A stretch of 30,118 nt of DNA from a virus. Location: the IMG/VR virus record IMGVR_UViG_3300049846_001995, positions 1-30,118 of that record. One strand, written 5' to 3'. Under the pieces are notes generated by a model. That model was not told the origin of the DNA. It searched no databases and saw nothing but the letters and a program-made list of their open reading frames with translations. A program made the translations under genes and the position numbers. This document shows, one piece after another, positions 13,806 through 21,732 of the stretch (within the stretch, counting starts at the first letter, position 1; every line of letters begins with the position of its first letter).

Positions 13806-13956
13806 AATTCTTCAATACTGTGGCATCTTATTTTTGATTTTAATCATATTTTTTAGTTACCAGTATTTTCAATATCAAATGCTAACCAGGGCTTTGATGA
13901 ACTCAAATCAATTCCTCTTGGAGGTATTGGCGCAGTTCCTTAGCTCCCGCCCATAA
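13795..13956 (+). CDS. Single-span membrane protein (53 aa)
   Basis: ATG 13795 lies 11 nt inside the previous gene; TAA ends at 13956. Residues 9-22 form a strong transmembrane segment (CGILFLILIIFFSY), followed by a polar, probably helical tail (QYFQYQMLTRALMNSNQFLLEVLAQFL). It is the last gene before the strong terminator. A holin-like or lysis-regulatory role would fit a small membrane protein, but the distance from the endolysin gene argues for caution. Confidence 0.55.
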   Translation: MRDKILQYCGILFLILIIFFSYQYFQYQMLTRALMNSNQFLLEVLAQFLSSRP

Positions 13957-13988
13957 AGCATTTTGATTTTATTTGCTAATATGGTTTG

Positions 13989-14016
13989 GCCCGCGTTGCA
14001 ATAGCGCGGGCTTTTT
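13989..14016 (+). terminator. Strong intrinsic terminator
   Basis: GCCCGCG (13989-13995) pairs with CGCGGGC (14005-14011) around a 9-nt loop, followed at once by TTTTT (14012-14016). It closes the rightward early unit and separates it from the late genes. Confidence 0.9.
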
Positions 14017-14029
14017 GTTATGAGGGGAT

Positions 14030-14221
14030 ATGGAAAACACAAATGAAGATACTCCCTGCGGTTGTGTAGTTGAGGAATCTTGTCCTTATCATAAGTGTCG
14101 ATTTGCAAGGTGCTTTCAATGTGGAGAGATAAGAATCAGTAATTTTCATTTACCTTTTTTTAGGTCAACAAATGAGGAATTTGATTCATTTTACTGCGGA
14201 AAGTGTTACGGATGGGATTGA
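14030..14221 (+). CDS. Small cysteine-rich protein, double zinc knuckle (63 aa)
   Basis: Eight cysteines (C10, C12, C18, C23, C28, C31, C56, C59) plus His21 suggest two zinc sites; CFQCGEI and CGKCYGW look like rubredoxin-type knuckles. ATG 14030 follows GAGGGG with only two bases between, unusually close. It starts 13 bases after the terminator, so a promoter would have to lie within or before the terminator hairpin, or transcription reads through. Function unknown. Confidence 0.55.
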   Translation: MENTNEDTPCGCVVEESCPYHKCRFARCFQCGEIRISNFHLPFFRSTNEEFDSFYCGKCYGWD

Positions 14222-14222
14222 A

Positions 14223-14723
14223 ATGAATTTTCATGATTATTTTGAGTATAGAGATGGCGAGATTTATTGGAAATCGAGGCCTGCTTATTGCTGTAGAATA
14301 GGAGATATTGCGGGCGGAGTCAATTCAAAAGGATATCGACGAGTACATATAAAAAGAGAGTATGCCGTTCACAGGGTTATATGGGAAATGCATCATGGTA
14401 AAATTCCAAGGGGTTTTCAGATTGACCATATAGATAGAAATCCGTTGAATAATAGGATCGAAAATCTTAGGCTCGCCTCTTTAGGCCAAAACAGGGCAAA
14501 TATAAAGAAATTAAATCATAAAAACGCCTCTCCCTTCATATCAAAATTCAAGGGCGTTAGAAGAACTCCGTTTAATTGCTTTAAGGTGACGGTTAAGCAA
14601 AAATATATTGGTTCTTTTAAATGTGAAAAAGAAGCTGCAATGGCTTATGATAGAGAAGCGGAAAAAGTTTTTGGATCATATTCTTTGAAAAATAAAGATT
14701 TGTATCCTGATGATTTAAAATAG
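14223..14723 (+). CDS. HNH homing endonuclease with AP2 domain
   Basis: 167 residues from ATG 14223, one base after the previous stop; an earlier in-frame ATG at 14172 lies inside the preceding gene. The HNH core is VHRVIWEMHHGKIPRGFQIDHIDRNPLNNRIENLRLAS. The C-terminal AP2/ERF-like DNA-binding unit is FKGVRRTPFNCFKVTVKQKYIGSFKCEKEAAMAYDREAEKVFG. This pairing is typical of free-standing phage homing endonucleases that cut intron-less or marker-less relatives. It lies at the edge of the late region, a usual insertion place. No intron is evident beside it. Confidence 0.85.
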   Translation: MNFHDYFEYRDGEIYWKSRPAYCCRIGDIAGGVNSKGYRRVHIKREYAVHRVIWEMHHGKIPRGFQIDHIDRNPLNNRIENLRLASLGQNRANIKKLNHKNASPFISKFKGVRRTPFNCFKVTVKQKYIGSFKCEKEAAMAYDREAEKVFGSYSLKNKDLYPDDLK

Positions 14724-14758
14724 TCCTTAGTCGTGTATTAATAAAAAAAATATAACAA

Positions 14759-14764
14759 TATAAT
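14759..14764 (+). promoter_or_regulatory. Perfect -10 TATAAT, possible late promoter giving a leaderless transcript
   Basis: TATAAT at 14759-14764 lies in the only gap (14724-14770) before the packaging genes. The expected start is seven bases on, at 14771, which is the GTG start codon itself. No good -35 is seen 17 nt upstream (TATTAA), so an activator or a different sigma would be needed. Confidence 0.35.
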
Positions 14765-14770
14765 TGGCTC

Positions 14771-15469
14771 GTGAGGACGCTTGTAATATCAGACCTCCAA
14801 AGCCCATTCCATCATCAAGATGCATTGCCATTTTTACTTTCTGTATCCGACAAATATCGTTGCAATAATTTTGTTTGCATTGGCGATGAGACAGATAACA
14901 GCACTATTTCTACATCTTTTGTTCAAGATCCAGACGGCATAGGCTTTAAAGAAGAGTTTGGTCAGGCCCTAGATTTTTTAAAAAAGATGTACAAGCTATG
15001 GCCTAAAATGTCTGTGTGTATTTCTAATCATGGAATAAGGCCATTTAAAAAAGCATTCAATGCTGGCTTGCCTAGTATATTTCTAAAATCATATGAGGAA
15101 TTCCTAGAAGCACCCCCCGGATGGAGATGGGCTGATGAGTTTGAATTCGATGGCGTAAGATATGTTCATGGAGATGGAGTAGCTGGACAGCTTGGTCATA
15201 TTAAGATGGCAGAAAAGGCAAGGATATCTACTTGTATTGGACATATTCACTCCTATGGCGGAGTCAATTATTTAAATAATTATAAGGGCCAATTGATTTG
15301 GGCGATGAATGTTGGTTGTTTGATTGATGTAAAATCGTATGCATTTAAATATGGAAAACATTTCTTGCATAAACCAACACTAGGCTGTGGAATAGTTCTA
15401 GATGGTATTCCGTTTTTTATACCGATGTTGTTAAATTCGAAAGGCCGATGGATTGGAAAACTCCCCTGA
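14771..15469 (+). CDS. Metallophosphoesterase (calcineurin-like)
   Basis: 232 residues from GTG 14771; no Shine-Dalgarno is visible. Motifs in order: ISDLQSPFHH (Asp8, with Gln where many relatives have His), CIGDETDN (~36-43), SNHGIRP (~85), HGDG (~135) and GHIHSYG (~157). This set places it in the calcineurin-like phosphoesterases common in phages, where a role in nucleic-acid or nucleotide turnover is usually assumed. It precedes the terminase genes. Confidence 0.8.
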   Translation: MRTLVISDLQSPFHHQDALPFLLSVSDKYRCNNFVCIGDETDNSTISTSFVQDPDGIGFKEEFGQALDFLKKMYKLWPKMSVCISNHGIRPFKKAFNAGLPSIFLKSYEEFLEAPPGWRWADEFEFDGVRYVHGDGVAGQLGHIKMAEKARISTCIGHIHSYGGVNYLNNYKGQLIWAMNVGCLIDVKSYAFKYGKHFLHKPTLGCGIVLDGIPFFIPMLLNSKGRWIGKLP

Positions 15470-15653
15470 AGACGATGATTCATTATATCTTGTTACTCGT
15501 GATGAAAAATGTAATAAAATTACTTTGATTATTAGTTCCAAAAATAGAATGACTGGCGCTAACTTTATAGACCATTTGGTTAATTTTGTTGAAGCATACG
15601 AAGAAACCGCACAAGAAATACTAGACACTGCGCCAAAAATAACATCTCATTAG
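15453..15653 (+). CDS. Small hypothetical protein (66 aa)
   Basis: The frame starts at TTG 15453, inside the previous gene (17 nt overlap); no ATG is available early. The protein begins with an acidic stretch (ENSPEDDDSLYLVTRDE), then a strand (KITLIISSKN) and a helix (ANFIDHLVNFVEAYEETAQEIL). Not recognised. Its place immediately before the terminase genes suggests a packaging-linked or regulatory accessory gene. Confidence 0.5.
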   Translation: MENSPEDDDSLYLVTRDEKCNKITLIISSKNRMTGANFIDHLVNFVEAYEETAQEILDTAPKITSH

Positions 15654-15658
15654 GGAAA

Positions 15659-16114
15659 ATGATTTTAACAGAAAAAGAAAAATTATATGTTGATTTAAAA
15701 TTGTCTTCTGTTTCTACAGATCAGGATTTTTCTATTAAATTTACTCAAGAGGAATTAATTGATTTTAGGGATAATAAAGAGCTTCAGAATTTTATTGTTG
15801 ATGAGAAATTGAAAAAAGAAATAGAAGAAATAGATTTAAAAAGAAGAAAAATTGCAAAACAGATTTTAGATTTAGAGAATCTTGATAAAATAATGCCTCT
15901 GGCATATCAATGTATTGTTAATATATTAAAAGATCCGAACAACAAAAATGCTGCTCCTGTAATAAAAGCTCTTATTAGTGGTAAAATTAGATTCTTAGAA
16001 AAGTTCGCAGAAAATCAGGCCAATTCTGATTTACCTAATGAATCATCTAAAGCTATTGGCTTTGAACCTTTTAATAAATCAAAAAGAGCCTATGACCCCG
16101 ACGACTGGGAATAG
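15659..16114 (+). CDS. Putative small terminase subunit
   Basis: 151 residues. The N-terminal half has a possible helix-turn-helix (KFTQEELIDFRDNKELQNFIVDEKL), then a long helical part (KEIEEIDLKRRKIAKQILDLENLDKI) like the oligomerisation core of TerS, and a charged C-terminal tail ending YDPDDWE. It overlaps the large terminase gene by 23 nt, the classical order. Identification rests on position, size and helical content; no diagnostic motif is present. It would recognise the packaging site. Confidence 0.55.
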   Translation: MILTEKEKLYVDLKLSSVSTDQDFSIKFTQEELIDFRDNKELQNFIVDEKLKKEIEEIDLKRRKIAKQILDLENLDKIMPLAYQCIVNILKDPNNKNAAPVIKALISGKIRFLEKFAENQANSDLPNESSKAIGFEPFNKSKRAYDPDDWE

Positions 16115-17471
16115 TTCGCCAACCTATTATGATTTTGATCCGACAATAATTCCTTATCAAAAGGATGTTTTAAGAACAATCAATGGATTTGATTATTCTA
16201 GAGGTGTTTTAGAAATTCTTTTATCTGGATCTGTTGGTAGTGCCAAATCTACATTAATGGCTCATGCCGGTATTTCTCATTGTTTAGAAAACCCTGGTGC
16301 TATTCTTGGCATCGGAAGAAAAGCAATGCCAGATTTAAAGGATACAATTTTCCAGGATATTTTAGATCATTTATCAGAGGATTTTGATGAGGGCATTCAT
16401 TATAAGGTTAATAATACTAGAGCGCAGATATTTTTTTATAATGGATCAAAAATAATATCTAGGTCATGGTCTGATGGTAAATATAAAAAATGGCGGTCTA
16501 TTCGTTTGTCTGCTGCTTTGATTGAAGAGGTTACGGAAAACGATGATGATGACAAAGAGGCCATTGACGAAATGAGAATGCGCGTAGGCAGGGTTCCGGG
16601 TGTAAAAGAGAATTTTATTATTTATGCTACTAATCCAGATAGTCCCGCTCATTGGGCATACAAGTATTTTATAAAAAACCCTACTCCGACAAGAATGGTA
16701 TTTTACTCTAAAACTACTGATAATCCGTTTTTACCGCCACATTATATAAATAGTCTGCGTGAAAACTTAGATCCTTTATTGGCAAGAAGAATGATTGACG
16801 GCGAATGGCTAGAAATTAAAGACGATATTATTTATCATCAATATCAAAGAGAGCATAATTTTTTAAAACGATCTTATGATATAAACACTAAGTATTCTAT
16901 TCACATGAGTTTTGATTTTAACATTGGAGATGGCAAGCCAATGAGTGCAGTTTTTTTTCAGTACATAGGAGGACAATTTCATTTTTTTGATGAGATTGTT
17001 ATCCATGGGGCTAGAACTGAAGAAATAATGGAGGATGCTACAACTAGGGGGCTTTTTGATTTTGATTGCGAGTATGAAATAAATGGAGATGCCGCCGGAA
17101 AGCATCGAGACACTAGGTCAAAGTCATCTGATTATGAAATAATTCAAAGTTTTTTGAGAAATTACAGACAAAAGTCAGGTAATTTTATTAGATTTATAAT
17201 GAATGTTCCGATGTCTAATCCTCCTGTAAGAACAAGGCATAATACAATCAACGCATATTTATGTAATGCAAACGGACTTCGTAGGCTTTTTGTTTATGAG
17301 AAATGTGTTACACTAGATGAGGGTTTTTCTTTGACAAAACTAAAAAAAGGCGGGCAGTATTTAGAAGATGATTCAAAGCATTATCAACATATTACTACTG
17401 CTGCCGGATATGGGATAATGAGTACAATTTCCAATGAAAACAAAAAAGGACCATCATTAATCCCAAGATAA
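16092..17471 (+). CDS. terL: Terminase large subunit
   Basis: I start at ATG 16092 (459 residues); the frame is open further upstream within the small subunit gene but those codons look unrelated. ATPase: Walker A variant GSVGSAKST (46-54), Walker B LIEEVTE (~143-149) with the EE of the PBSX-like group. Nuclease: acidic residues in MSFDFNIGDG (~272-281), NGDAAGKHRD and YLEDDSKHYQHITTAAGY near the C-terminus. It translocates DNA into the procapsid and cuts the concatemer. The packaging mode (pac or cos) cannot be told from the sequence seen. Confidence 0.9.
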   Translation: MTPTTGNSSPTYYDFDPTIIPYQKDVLRTINGFDYSRGVLEILLSGSVGSAKSTLMAHAGISHCLENPGAILGIGRKAMPDLKDTIFQDILDHLSEDFDEGIHYKVNNTRAQIFFYNGSKIISRSWSDGKYKKWRSIRLSAALIEEVTENDDDDKEAIDEMRMRVGRVPGVKENFIIYATNPDSPAHWAYKYFIKNPTPTRMVFYSKTTDNPFLPPHYINSLRENLDPLLARRMIDGEWLEIKDDIIYHQYQREHNFLKRSYDINTKYSIHMSFDFNIGDGKPMSAVFFQYIGGQFHFFDEIVIHGARTEEIMEDATTRGLFDFDCEYEINGDAAGKHRDTRSKSSDYEIIQSFLRNYRQKSGNFIRFIMNVPMSNPPVRTRHNTINAYLCNANGLRRLFVYEKCVTLDEGFSLTKLKKGGQYLEDDSKHYQHITTAAGYGIMSTISNENKKGPSLIPR

Positions 17472-17480
17472 GGAATCAAA

Positions 17481-19025
17481 ATGGCCAACGTTGATCTGAT
17501 GAATATAAATGTTAGGCGTTCGATTATTGAAGAAATAACTTCGGATGAAAATAAGGCGAGAAAAGCCGAAAGCTTAAAAAGATTTGAAATTTATCGCGAG
17601 CGACAAGAAAAGTATTTAGTTGAAAAATTAGAAAGAGAATTTAGCAGAAAAACAGTCTCAAACATGAGAAGGATTTCTTCTATTAATCTTACTAAGAGAA
17701 TAACCGATGAGATTGCGTCTATTTATAATCAATGTCCCTATAGGGTATTTGATGAAAAATTAAGTGATAACGAAAAAGAGCAAATTGACAATTTATATAA
17801 GTATGGAAAAGTTGACAATCGGCTTAAGCTTGCCAATCGGTATTTTAAATTATTTGACCAGTGTGCTTTGCAGGTAATACCGAGAAAAGGGATTATTCAA
17901 CTTAAGGTTTTAGCTCCGCATAATTATGACGTGGTTCCAGATGCAGATGATCCAGAGCAACCGTATGCTTATGTTCTTAGTTCAGTTGATAAATATGATT
18001 ATTTTCAGAATGTGGTTACTGACGCTAATCTTGCAAATCCCAGTAGTGATGCTAGGTCATTTTTTAATTCTGATGGGATAAATCAACAAATTGGAGACCC
18101 TGAAGATTATAAAGATCAGGTTATGCGATATATAGTCTGGACCGATGACATTCATTTTGTCATGGATTCTAAGGGTAATTTTATCAGTGAAGTAATGCCT
18201 AACCCAATTGGAAAAATGCCATTTATTGATATAGCTGACGAAAAAGATATGGAATTTTTCGTTAGAAAAGGAAATGGAATTGTAGATTTTAGTTTAGACT
18301 ACAGTGTATTGCTTAGTGATATAGCAACGATTAATAGGCTTCAAGGGTATTCGCAGGCGGTTATTTCTGCTGAAAAACAGCCAACAGATATGGTTGTTGG
18401 TCCTAATCACATTTTATTTTTACAGCTTGATAGAAATGCGCCGGAGATTTCTCCAAATTTTCAATTTGTGACGCCAAATCCTGACATGGCGGCAAGTATT
18501 GATCTTTTGGAAACTACTCTTAGATTATTTTTAACTTCTCGCGGTGTTGATCCTAAAACAGTAAGCGGAAAAATTGAAGGAACTAGTTTTTCGTCTGGCA
18601 TTGAAAGGCTTTTATCTAACATTGAAAAGTTTGAGGCCTCTTCATCTGACTTTGAGCTATTTAAGCAAATAGAATACAAATTATTTGAAGTAATGAAATC
18701 ATGGTCAAATGTAATGCAAGGCGTTCGCGGAGATGGTGAATTGATTCCTGATTTACAGGTCGCAACAATTTCTCCGTCTACCGATATAGAAGAAATTAAT
18801 TTTAATAGGCCTGAGATTATACAGACGAAAGCAGAGCAAGAGGATTCTGTTATTAAGCTTGTTCAAGAGGGATTAATGAGTAAGTCAGAAGCTATAATGG
18901 AGCTTCGCGGGGTTGACGAGGACTCTGCTAAATTAATCATTGATAAAATTGAATCTGAAGGAATAGTAATAAATGGCGGAGCCAATCTACAAAAAGACCA
19001 AGGTTCAGCAGACATTCAACCTTAA
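17481..19025 (+). CDS. Portal protein (SPP1 Gp6-like family)
   Basis: 514 residues; AAGGAA lies just before the ATG. The N-terminal pattern RFEIYRERQEKYLVEKL ... NLTKRITDEIASIYNQCPYRVF and the later LAPHNYDVVPDADDPEQPYAYVLSS fit the phage portal family of the SPP1 type, with the typical C-terminal helical region (KAEQEDSVIKLVQEGLMSKSEAIMELRGV). It forms the dodecameric ring through which DNA enters. It follows terL by 9 nt, as expected. The 3' end overlaps the next gene by 53 nt. Confidence 0.9.
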   Translation: MANVDLMNINVRRSIIEEITSDENKARKAESLKRFEIYRERQEKYLVEKLEREFSRKTVSNMRRISSINLTKRITDEIASIYNQCPYRVFDEKLSDNEKEQIDNLYKYGKVDNRLKLANRYFKLFDQCALQVIPRKGIIQLKVLAPHNYDVVPDADDPEQPYAYVLSSVDKYDYFQNVVTDANLANPSSDARSFFNSDGINQQIGDPEDYKDQVMRYIVWTDDIHFVMDSKGNFISEVMPNPIGKMPFIDIADEKDMEFFVRKGNGIVDFSLDYSVLLSDIATINRLQGYSQAVISAEKQPTDMVVGPNHILFLQLDRNAPEISPNFQFVTPNPDMAASIDLLETTLRLFLTSRGVDPKTVSGKIEGTSFSSGIERLLSNIEKFEASSSDFELFKQIEYKLFEVMKSWSNVMQGVRGDGELIPDLQVATISPSTDIEEINFNRPEIIQTKAEQEDSVIKLVQEGLMSKSEAIMELRGVDEDSAKLIIDKIESEGIVINGGANLQKDQGSADIQP

Positions 19026-19524
19026 AGAGATTTTTGACGGAATTTCTTTTAAGGATGAAAGAGCTCTAAAAGAAGCTATCGGTCAGGCTATAATTGACAA
19101 AATTATAGAAAGGACTAAGTCCGGCGTTGATATAAATGGTAAAGCATTTAAAAATTATTCGAAATCATATATAGAAAGCGATGAATTTAAGGCTTTCGGG
19201 AAAAATAAAAAAGAAGTTAACCTAACATTATCCGGTGCGATGCTGGACACGATGGATATTATTTCAGAAGATGGAAATAAAATAACCATTGGCTGGGATG
19301 ACGACACAGAAATTGCCAAGGCTTTTAATCATAATACCGGTGATACGGTAAGTAAAAGACAGTTCTTTGGTCTTAAATCTAAAGATATAAAGGAAATAAA
19401 ATCTTTATTTTATGATGATGTTAAGCAAGCGCTTGAGATCAAAAAAGATGAAGGCAAGAAAGCTTTTGAGGATTACATTTTAGAAAATATAGATTTAGCA
19501 AGGGCAGAAGATGGCGAAGGTTAA
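18973..19524 (+). CDS. Gp10/gpG-like neck or morphogenesis protein, copy 1
   Basis: 183 residues. The N-terminal helix-rich part includes GVDINGKAFKNYSKSYIES, followed by LTLSGAMLDTMDIISEDGNKITIGWDDDTEIAKAFNHNTGDTVSKRQFFGLKSKDIKEIKSLF. The 'G(x)AF..YS..Y', 'L..SG.ML..M' and '(R)(x)FFGL' signatures are those of the virion morphogenesis/neck family (Mu gpG- and HK97 gp10-like), which helps join head and tail. It overlaps both neighbours (53 and 14 nt). A second, diverged copy follows immediately. Confidence 0.65.
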   Translation: MAEPIYKKTKVQQTFNLKEIFDGISFKDERALKEAIGQAIIDKIIERTKSGVDINGKAFKNYSKSYIESDEFKAFGKNKKEVNLTLSGAMLDTMDIISEDGNKITIGWDDDTEIAKAFNHNTGDTVSKRQFFGLKSKDIKEIKSLFYDDVKQALEIKKDEGKKAFEDYILENIDLARAEDGEG

Positions 19525-19999
19525 AATCAGAGGTCTTGATAAATTAAATTCGAAGTTGAAAAAGATATTTAATGCAAATGATCCGGCTTTACTTGAAGAA
19601 ATTGGTAAAAAGGTTGTTTCTTTGATTCAGGGATTTACTCGCAGCGGGAAATCAATTGCTGAATCTGTGCCTCAGGACCTAAAGCCGCTTAGTGAAAAAT
19701 ACATACAGAAAAGAAAATCATTTAAAAATGGTGATCCAGACTTTTTTAAGCCTACAAAATCTAATTTAACATTAACCGGACAAATGCTTAAAAGTTTAGA
19801 CTTTACTAAATTTATGAATCCCGCAAAAGTTGTTATCGAGGCAACCGGAAAAAGAAATGATAGCAATTTAAGCAATAAAGAAGTTTCAAAATTTGTTGCG
19901 GAGGGCGGTAGGCCATTTCTTGGGTTGCACGACAAAGGTATAGAACAGGTTAGGCAATTAATTATTAGAGACTTAAGAAGAAAATTACAGTCAAGGTGA
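19511..19999 (+). CDS. Gp10/gpG-like neck or morphogenesis protein, copy 2
   Basis: 162 residues, with PLSEKYIQKRKSF, LTLTGQMLKSLDF and a C-terminal EGGRPFLGLHDKGIEQVRQLIIRDL that parallel copy 1 (YSKSYIES, LTLSGAMLDTMDI, KRQFFGLKSKDIKEIKSLF). The pair therefore looks like an old tandem duplication. Copy 2 has a basic N-terminus (MAKVKIRGLDKLNSKLKKIF). Placement between portal and scaffold is unusual for a tail-completion protein and supports an assembly or head-vertex role. Confidence 0.65.
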   Translation: MAKVKIRGLDKLNSKLKKIFNANDPALLEEIGKKVVSLIQGFTRSGKSIAESVPQDLKPLSEKYIQKRKSFKNGDPDFFKPTKSNLTLTGQMLKSLDFTKFMNPAKVVIEATGKRNDSNLSNKEVSKFVAEGGRPFLGLHDKGIEQVRQLIIRDLRRKLQSR

Positions 20000-20028
20000 T
20001 TGTATTATAACCATATAGGAGTTAAAAT

Positions 20029-20652
20029 ATGTCAGAATCTGAAAGTCCCAGTGGGACAACTGAGGCTACGGCCAGTGGCGCGACTCAGGAAAAAGAACAA
20101 GAAACATCTAGCACCAGTGGTGCAGATTTAAAAGACAGTGTTGCTTACGATACATATCGTAAAGTATTAAGCGAAAAGAAAAAAGCATCTGAAAAACTAA
20201 CTAACTTAGAGGCTGAGCTTCAAAAGATGAAAGAAGAAAGATTGCAGTTAGAAGGTAAAAAGGATGAATATATCGACACGCTTAAGAAAAAACTAACTGA
20301 TCTTGAGACAAATCATAAGAAGGCCGTTGGTACATTTGCTTATAATGCGGTTACAAATGCTTTGCAAAACGAGGCTTTGAAGCATGGATGCATTGATTCC
20401 GATGCGCTTATAAAATTAGTTGATGTTTCTTCTCTGGAAGTTTCTGATGATTTTAAAGTAGATGGTGAAAATTTAAAAACAACGATTGAGGATTTAAAAA
20501 AATCTAAACCTTATTTGTTTTCAAAAGAGGCCCCGAAATTTGCTGATGCAAAAAAACCAGTGGTTGACGTAAAGCAAAGTGGATTAAAGGGCAAATCTGT
20601 TGATGAGCTAAGTAAGATGTTAGCTAATTTAAATAATCAAACTAAGAATTAA
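20029..20652 (+). CDS. Capsid scaffolding protein
   Basis: 207 residues. A Ser/Thr/Glu-rich disordered N-terminus (ESPSGTTEATASGATQ) is followed by a long coiled coil (~45-95, EKKKASEKLTNLEAELQKMKEE...), then an alpha/beta region and a basic Lys-rich tail (SGLKGKSVDELSKMLANL). Position directly before the major capsid gene, size and composition are typical of phage scaffold proteins, which drive shell assembly and then leave. AGGAG precedes the ATG. No protease gene is evident, so scaffold is probably released rather than digested. Confidence 0.85.
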   Translation: MSESESPSGTTEATASGATQEKEQETSSTSGADLKDSVAYDTYRKVLSEKKKASEKLTNLEAELQKMKEERLQLEGKKDEYIDTLKKKLTDLETNHKKAVGTFAYNAVTNALQNEALKHGCIDSDALIKLVDVSSLEVSDDFKVDGENLKTTIEDLKKSKPYLFSKEAPKFADAKKPVVDVKQSGLKGKSVDELSKMLANLNNQTKN

Positions 20653-20664
20653 GGAGAATTTAAA

Positions 20665-21510
20665 ATGGCAATTATTGGAGCAACCGATGTCGGCACAACC
20701 AGACAGGATTTGGTGAGTGCTGTCGTTCAAGAAACACTCAAAGCAAAAAGTATTTTGATTCCTACTGTTCTAGATTATTCTAGTTCAGTTCCGGCGGGAT
20801 CGAAATCCGTATATATTCCTCGTCGCGCTCAGTTTACAGCGGAGACAAAGGTCGAAGATACAGATTTAACAGCGCAAGCAATGATCTTCACTCAAGATCA
20901 ATTAACATTATCTCATGTTGGTTGTTTGGCAGAGGTTGAGATTATTGCTGAACTTCAATCGGCTGTAAACGTAGAAGCTGAAGTTATCAAAGAAGCGGCT
21001 GAAGAGCTAGCCAAGAAAATGGATGATTTGATCATCGTCCAACTTAAATTAGCCTCATCTGCTTCGCCTGACCATATTTTGGATTATGCGAATAGTCCTA
21101 CTGATACTTTACAAGTAACAGATATCGTCAATGCGCGCATGCTTTTGAATAAACAAAACGTGCCGATGGGCGATAGATATATGGTAATCAGTCCTGACCA
21201 AGAGGCAGCTGTATTACAGCTTTCAAACTTTATTCAGGCTGAACGCTACGGCAATGCAGAGCCGGTGCAAAACGGTGAAGTTGGAAAAATCTTTGGTTTC
21301 AAAGTTTTAGTACATCCTTCATTGAGTGCGGCTGATGCTCTTTTCTATCACAAAATGCATAGTGCATTTGCGGTTCAATTGGCTCCGTCATTTGAATCAA
21401 TGATGAATTTACCTGGTATCAAAAAACAATACTTGCTGCACACAATTGCTGGATCAAAAGTTCTGCAAGGTGGTAAAGCCGGTGTTTATTATAACGGTAC
21501 AGGTTCTTAA
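20665..21510 (+). CDS. Major capsid protein (HK97-fold)
   Basis: 281 residues. LVSAVVQETLKAKSILIPTVLDYSSSVPAGSKSVYIPRRAQFTAETKVE is the N-terminal arm and E-loop type region, followed by a spine-like helix (AEVIKEAAEELAKKMDDLIIVQL) and VTDIVNARMLLNKQNVPMGDRYMVISPDQ, all typical of HK97-fold coat proteins. The gene follows the scaffold by 12 nt with the leader TAAGGAGAATTTAAAATG. Codon choice is less AT-skewed than elsewhere, as expected for the most abundant virion protein. Confidence 0.9.
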   Translation: MAIIGATDVGTTRQDLVSAVVQETLKAKSILIPTVLDYSSSVPAGSKSVYIPRRAQFTAETKVEDTDLTAQAMIFTQDQLTLSHVGCLAEVEIIAELQSAVNVEAEVIKEAAEELAKKMDDLIIVQLKLASSASPDHILDYANSPTDTLQVTDIVNARMLLNKQNVPMGDRYMVISPDQEAAVLQLSNFIQAERYGNAEPVQNGEVGKIFGFKVLVHPSLSAADALFYHKMHSAFAVQLAPSFESMMNLPGIKKQYLLHTIAGSKVLQGGKAGVYYNGTGS

Positions 21511-21519
21511 TAGCTTTAA

Positions 21520-21732
21520 GTGGATGCTGGAAATTCTTTTCGCATTCCGCAGTTTTTGGTTGCTACCAGTCCGAAAGGATTGGTAGCTGCCATGCTTAAA
21601 AATAATTTAAAATACGGGGCTGAATTTAGATATTTCGACATTCAATTTTCAAATGGGAAATGGTATGCGTGGTTCAATGTCGCAATATCTAAAGATCAGT
21701 TTATTAATGACGCTTTAAAGGTTAATAAATGA
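21520..21732 (+). CDS. Small hypothetical protein after the capsid gene (70 aa)
   Basis: GTG 21520 begins nine bases after the capsid stop; no ATG is available until far inside. The protein is basic and compact ([38 protein letters not shown]), beta-rich by eye. It overlaps the next gene by 4 nt (ATGA). A head-decoration or assembly-linked role is possible by position only. Confidence 0.5.
   Translation: MDAGNSFRIPQFLVATSPKGLVAAMLKNNLKYGAEFRYFDIQFSNGKWYAWFNVAISKDQFINDALKVNK

Noticed and set aside
14172-14222. Longer start for the HNH-AP2 gene
   Set aside because: These codons lie within the zinc-knuckle gene in another frame, while ATG 14223 follows that stop by one base and begins the recognisable domain.
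16038-16091. Upstream start for the large terminase
   Set aside because: The added residues lie inside the small subunit gene and do not resemble a terminase N-terminus.
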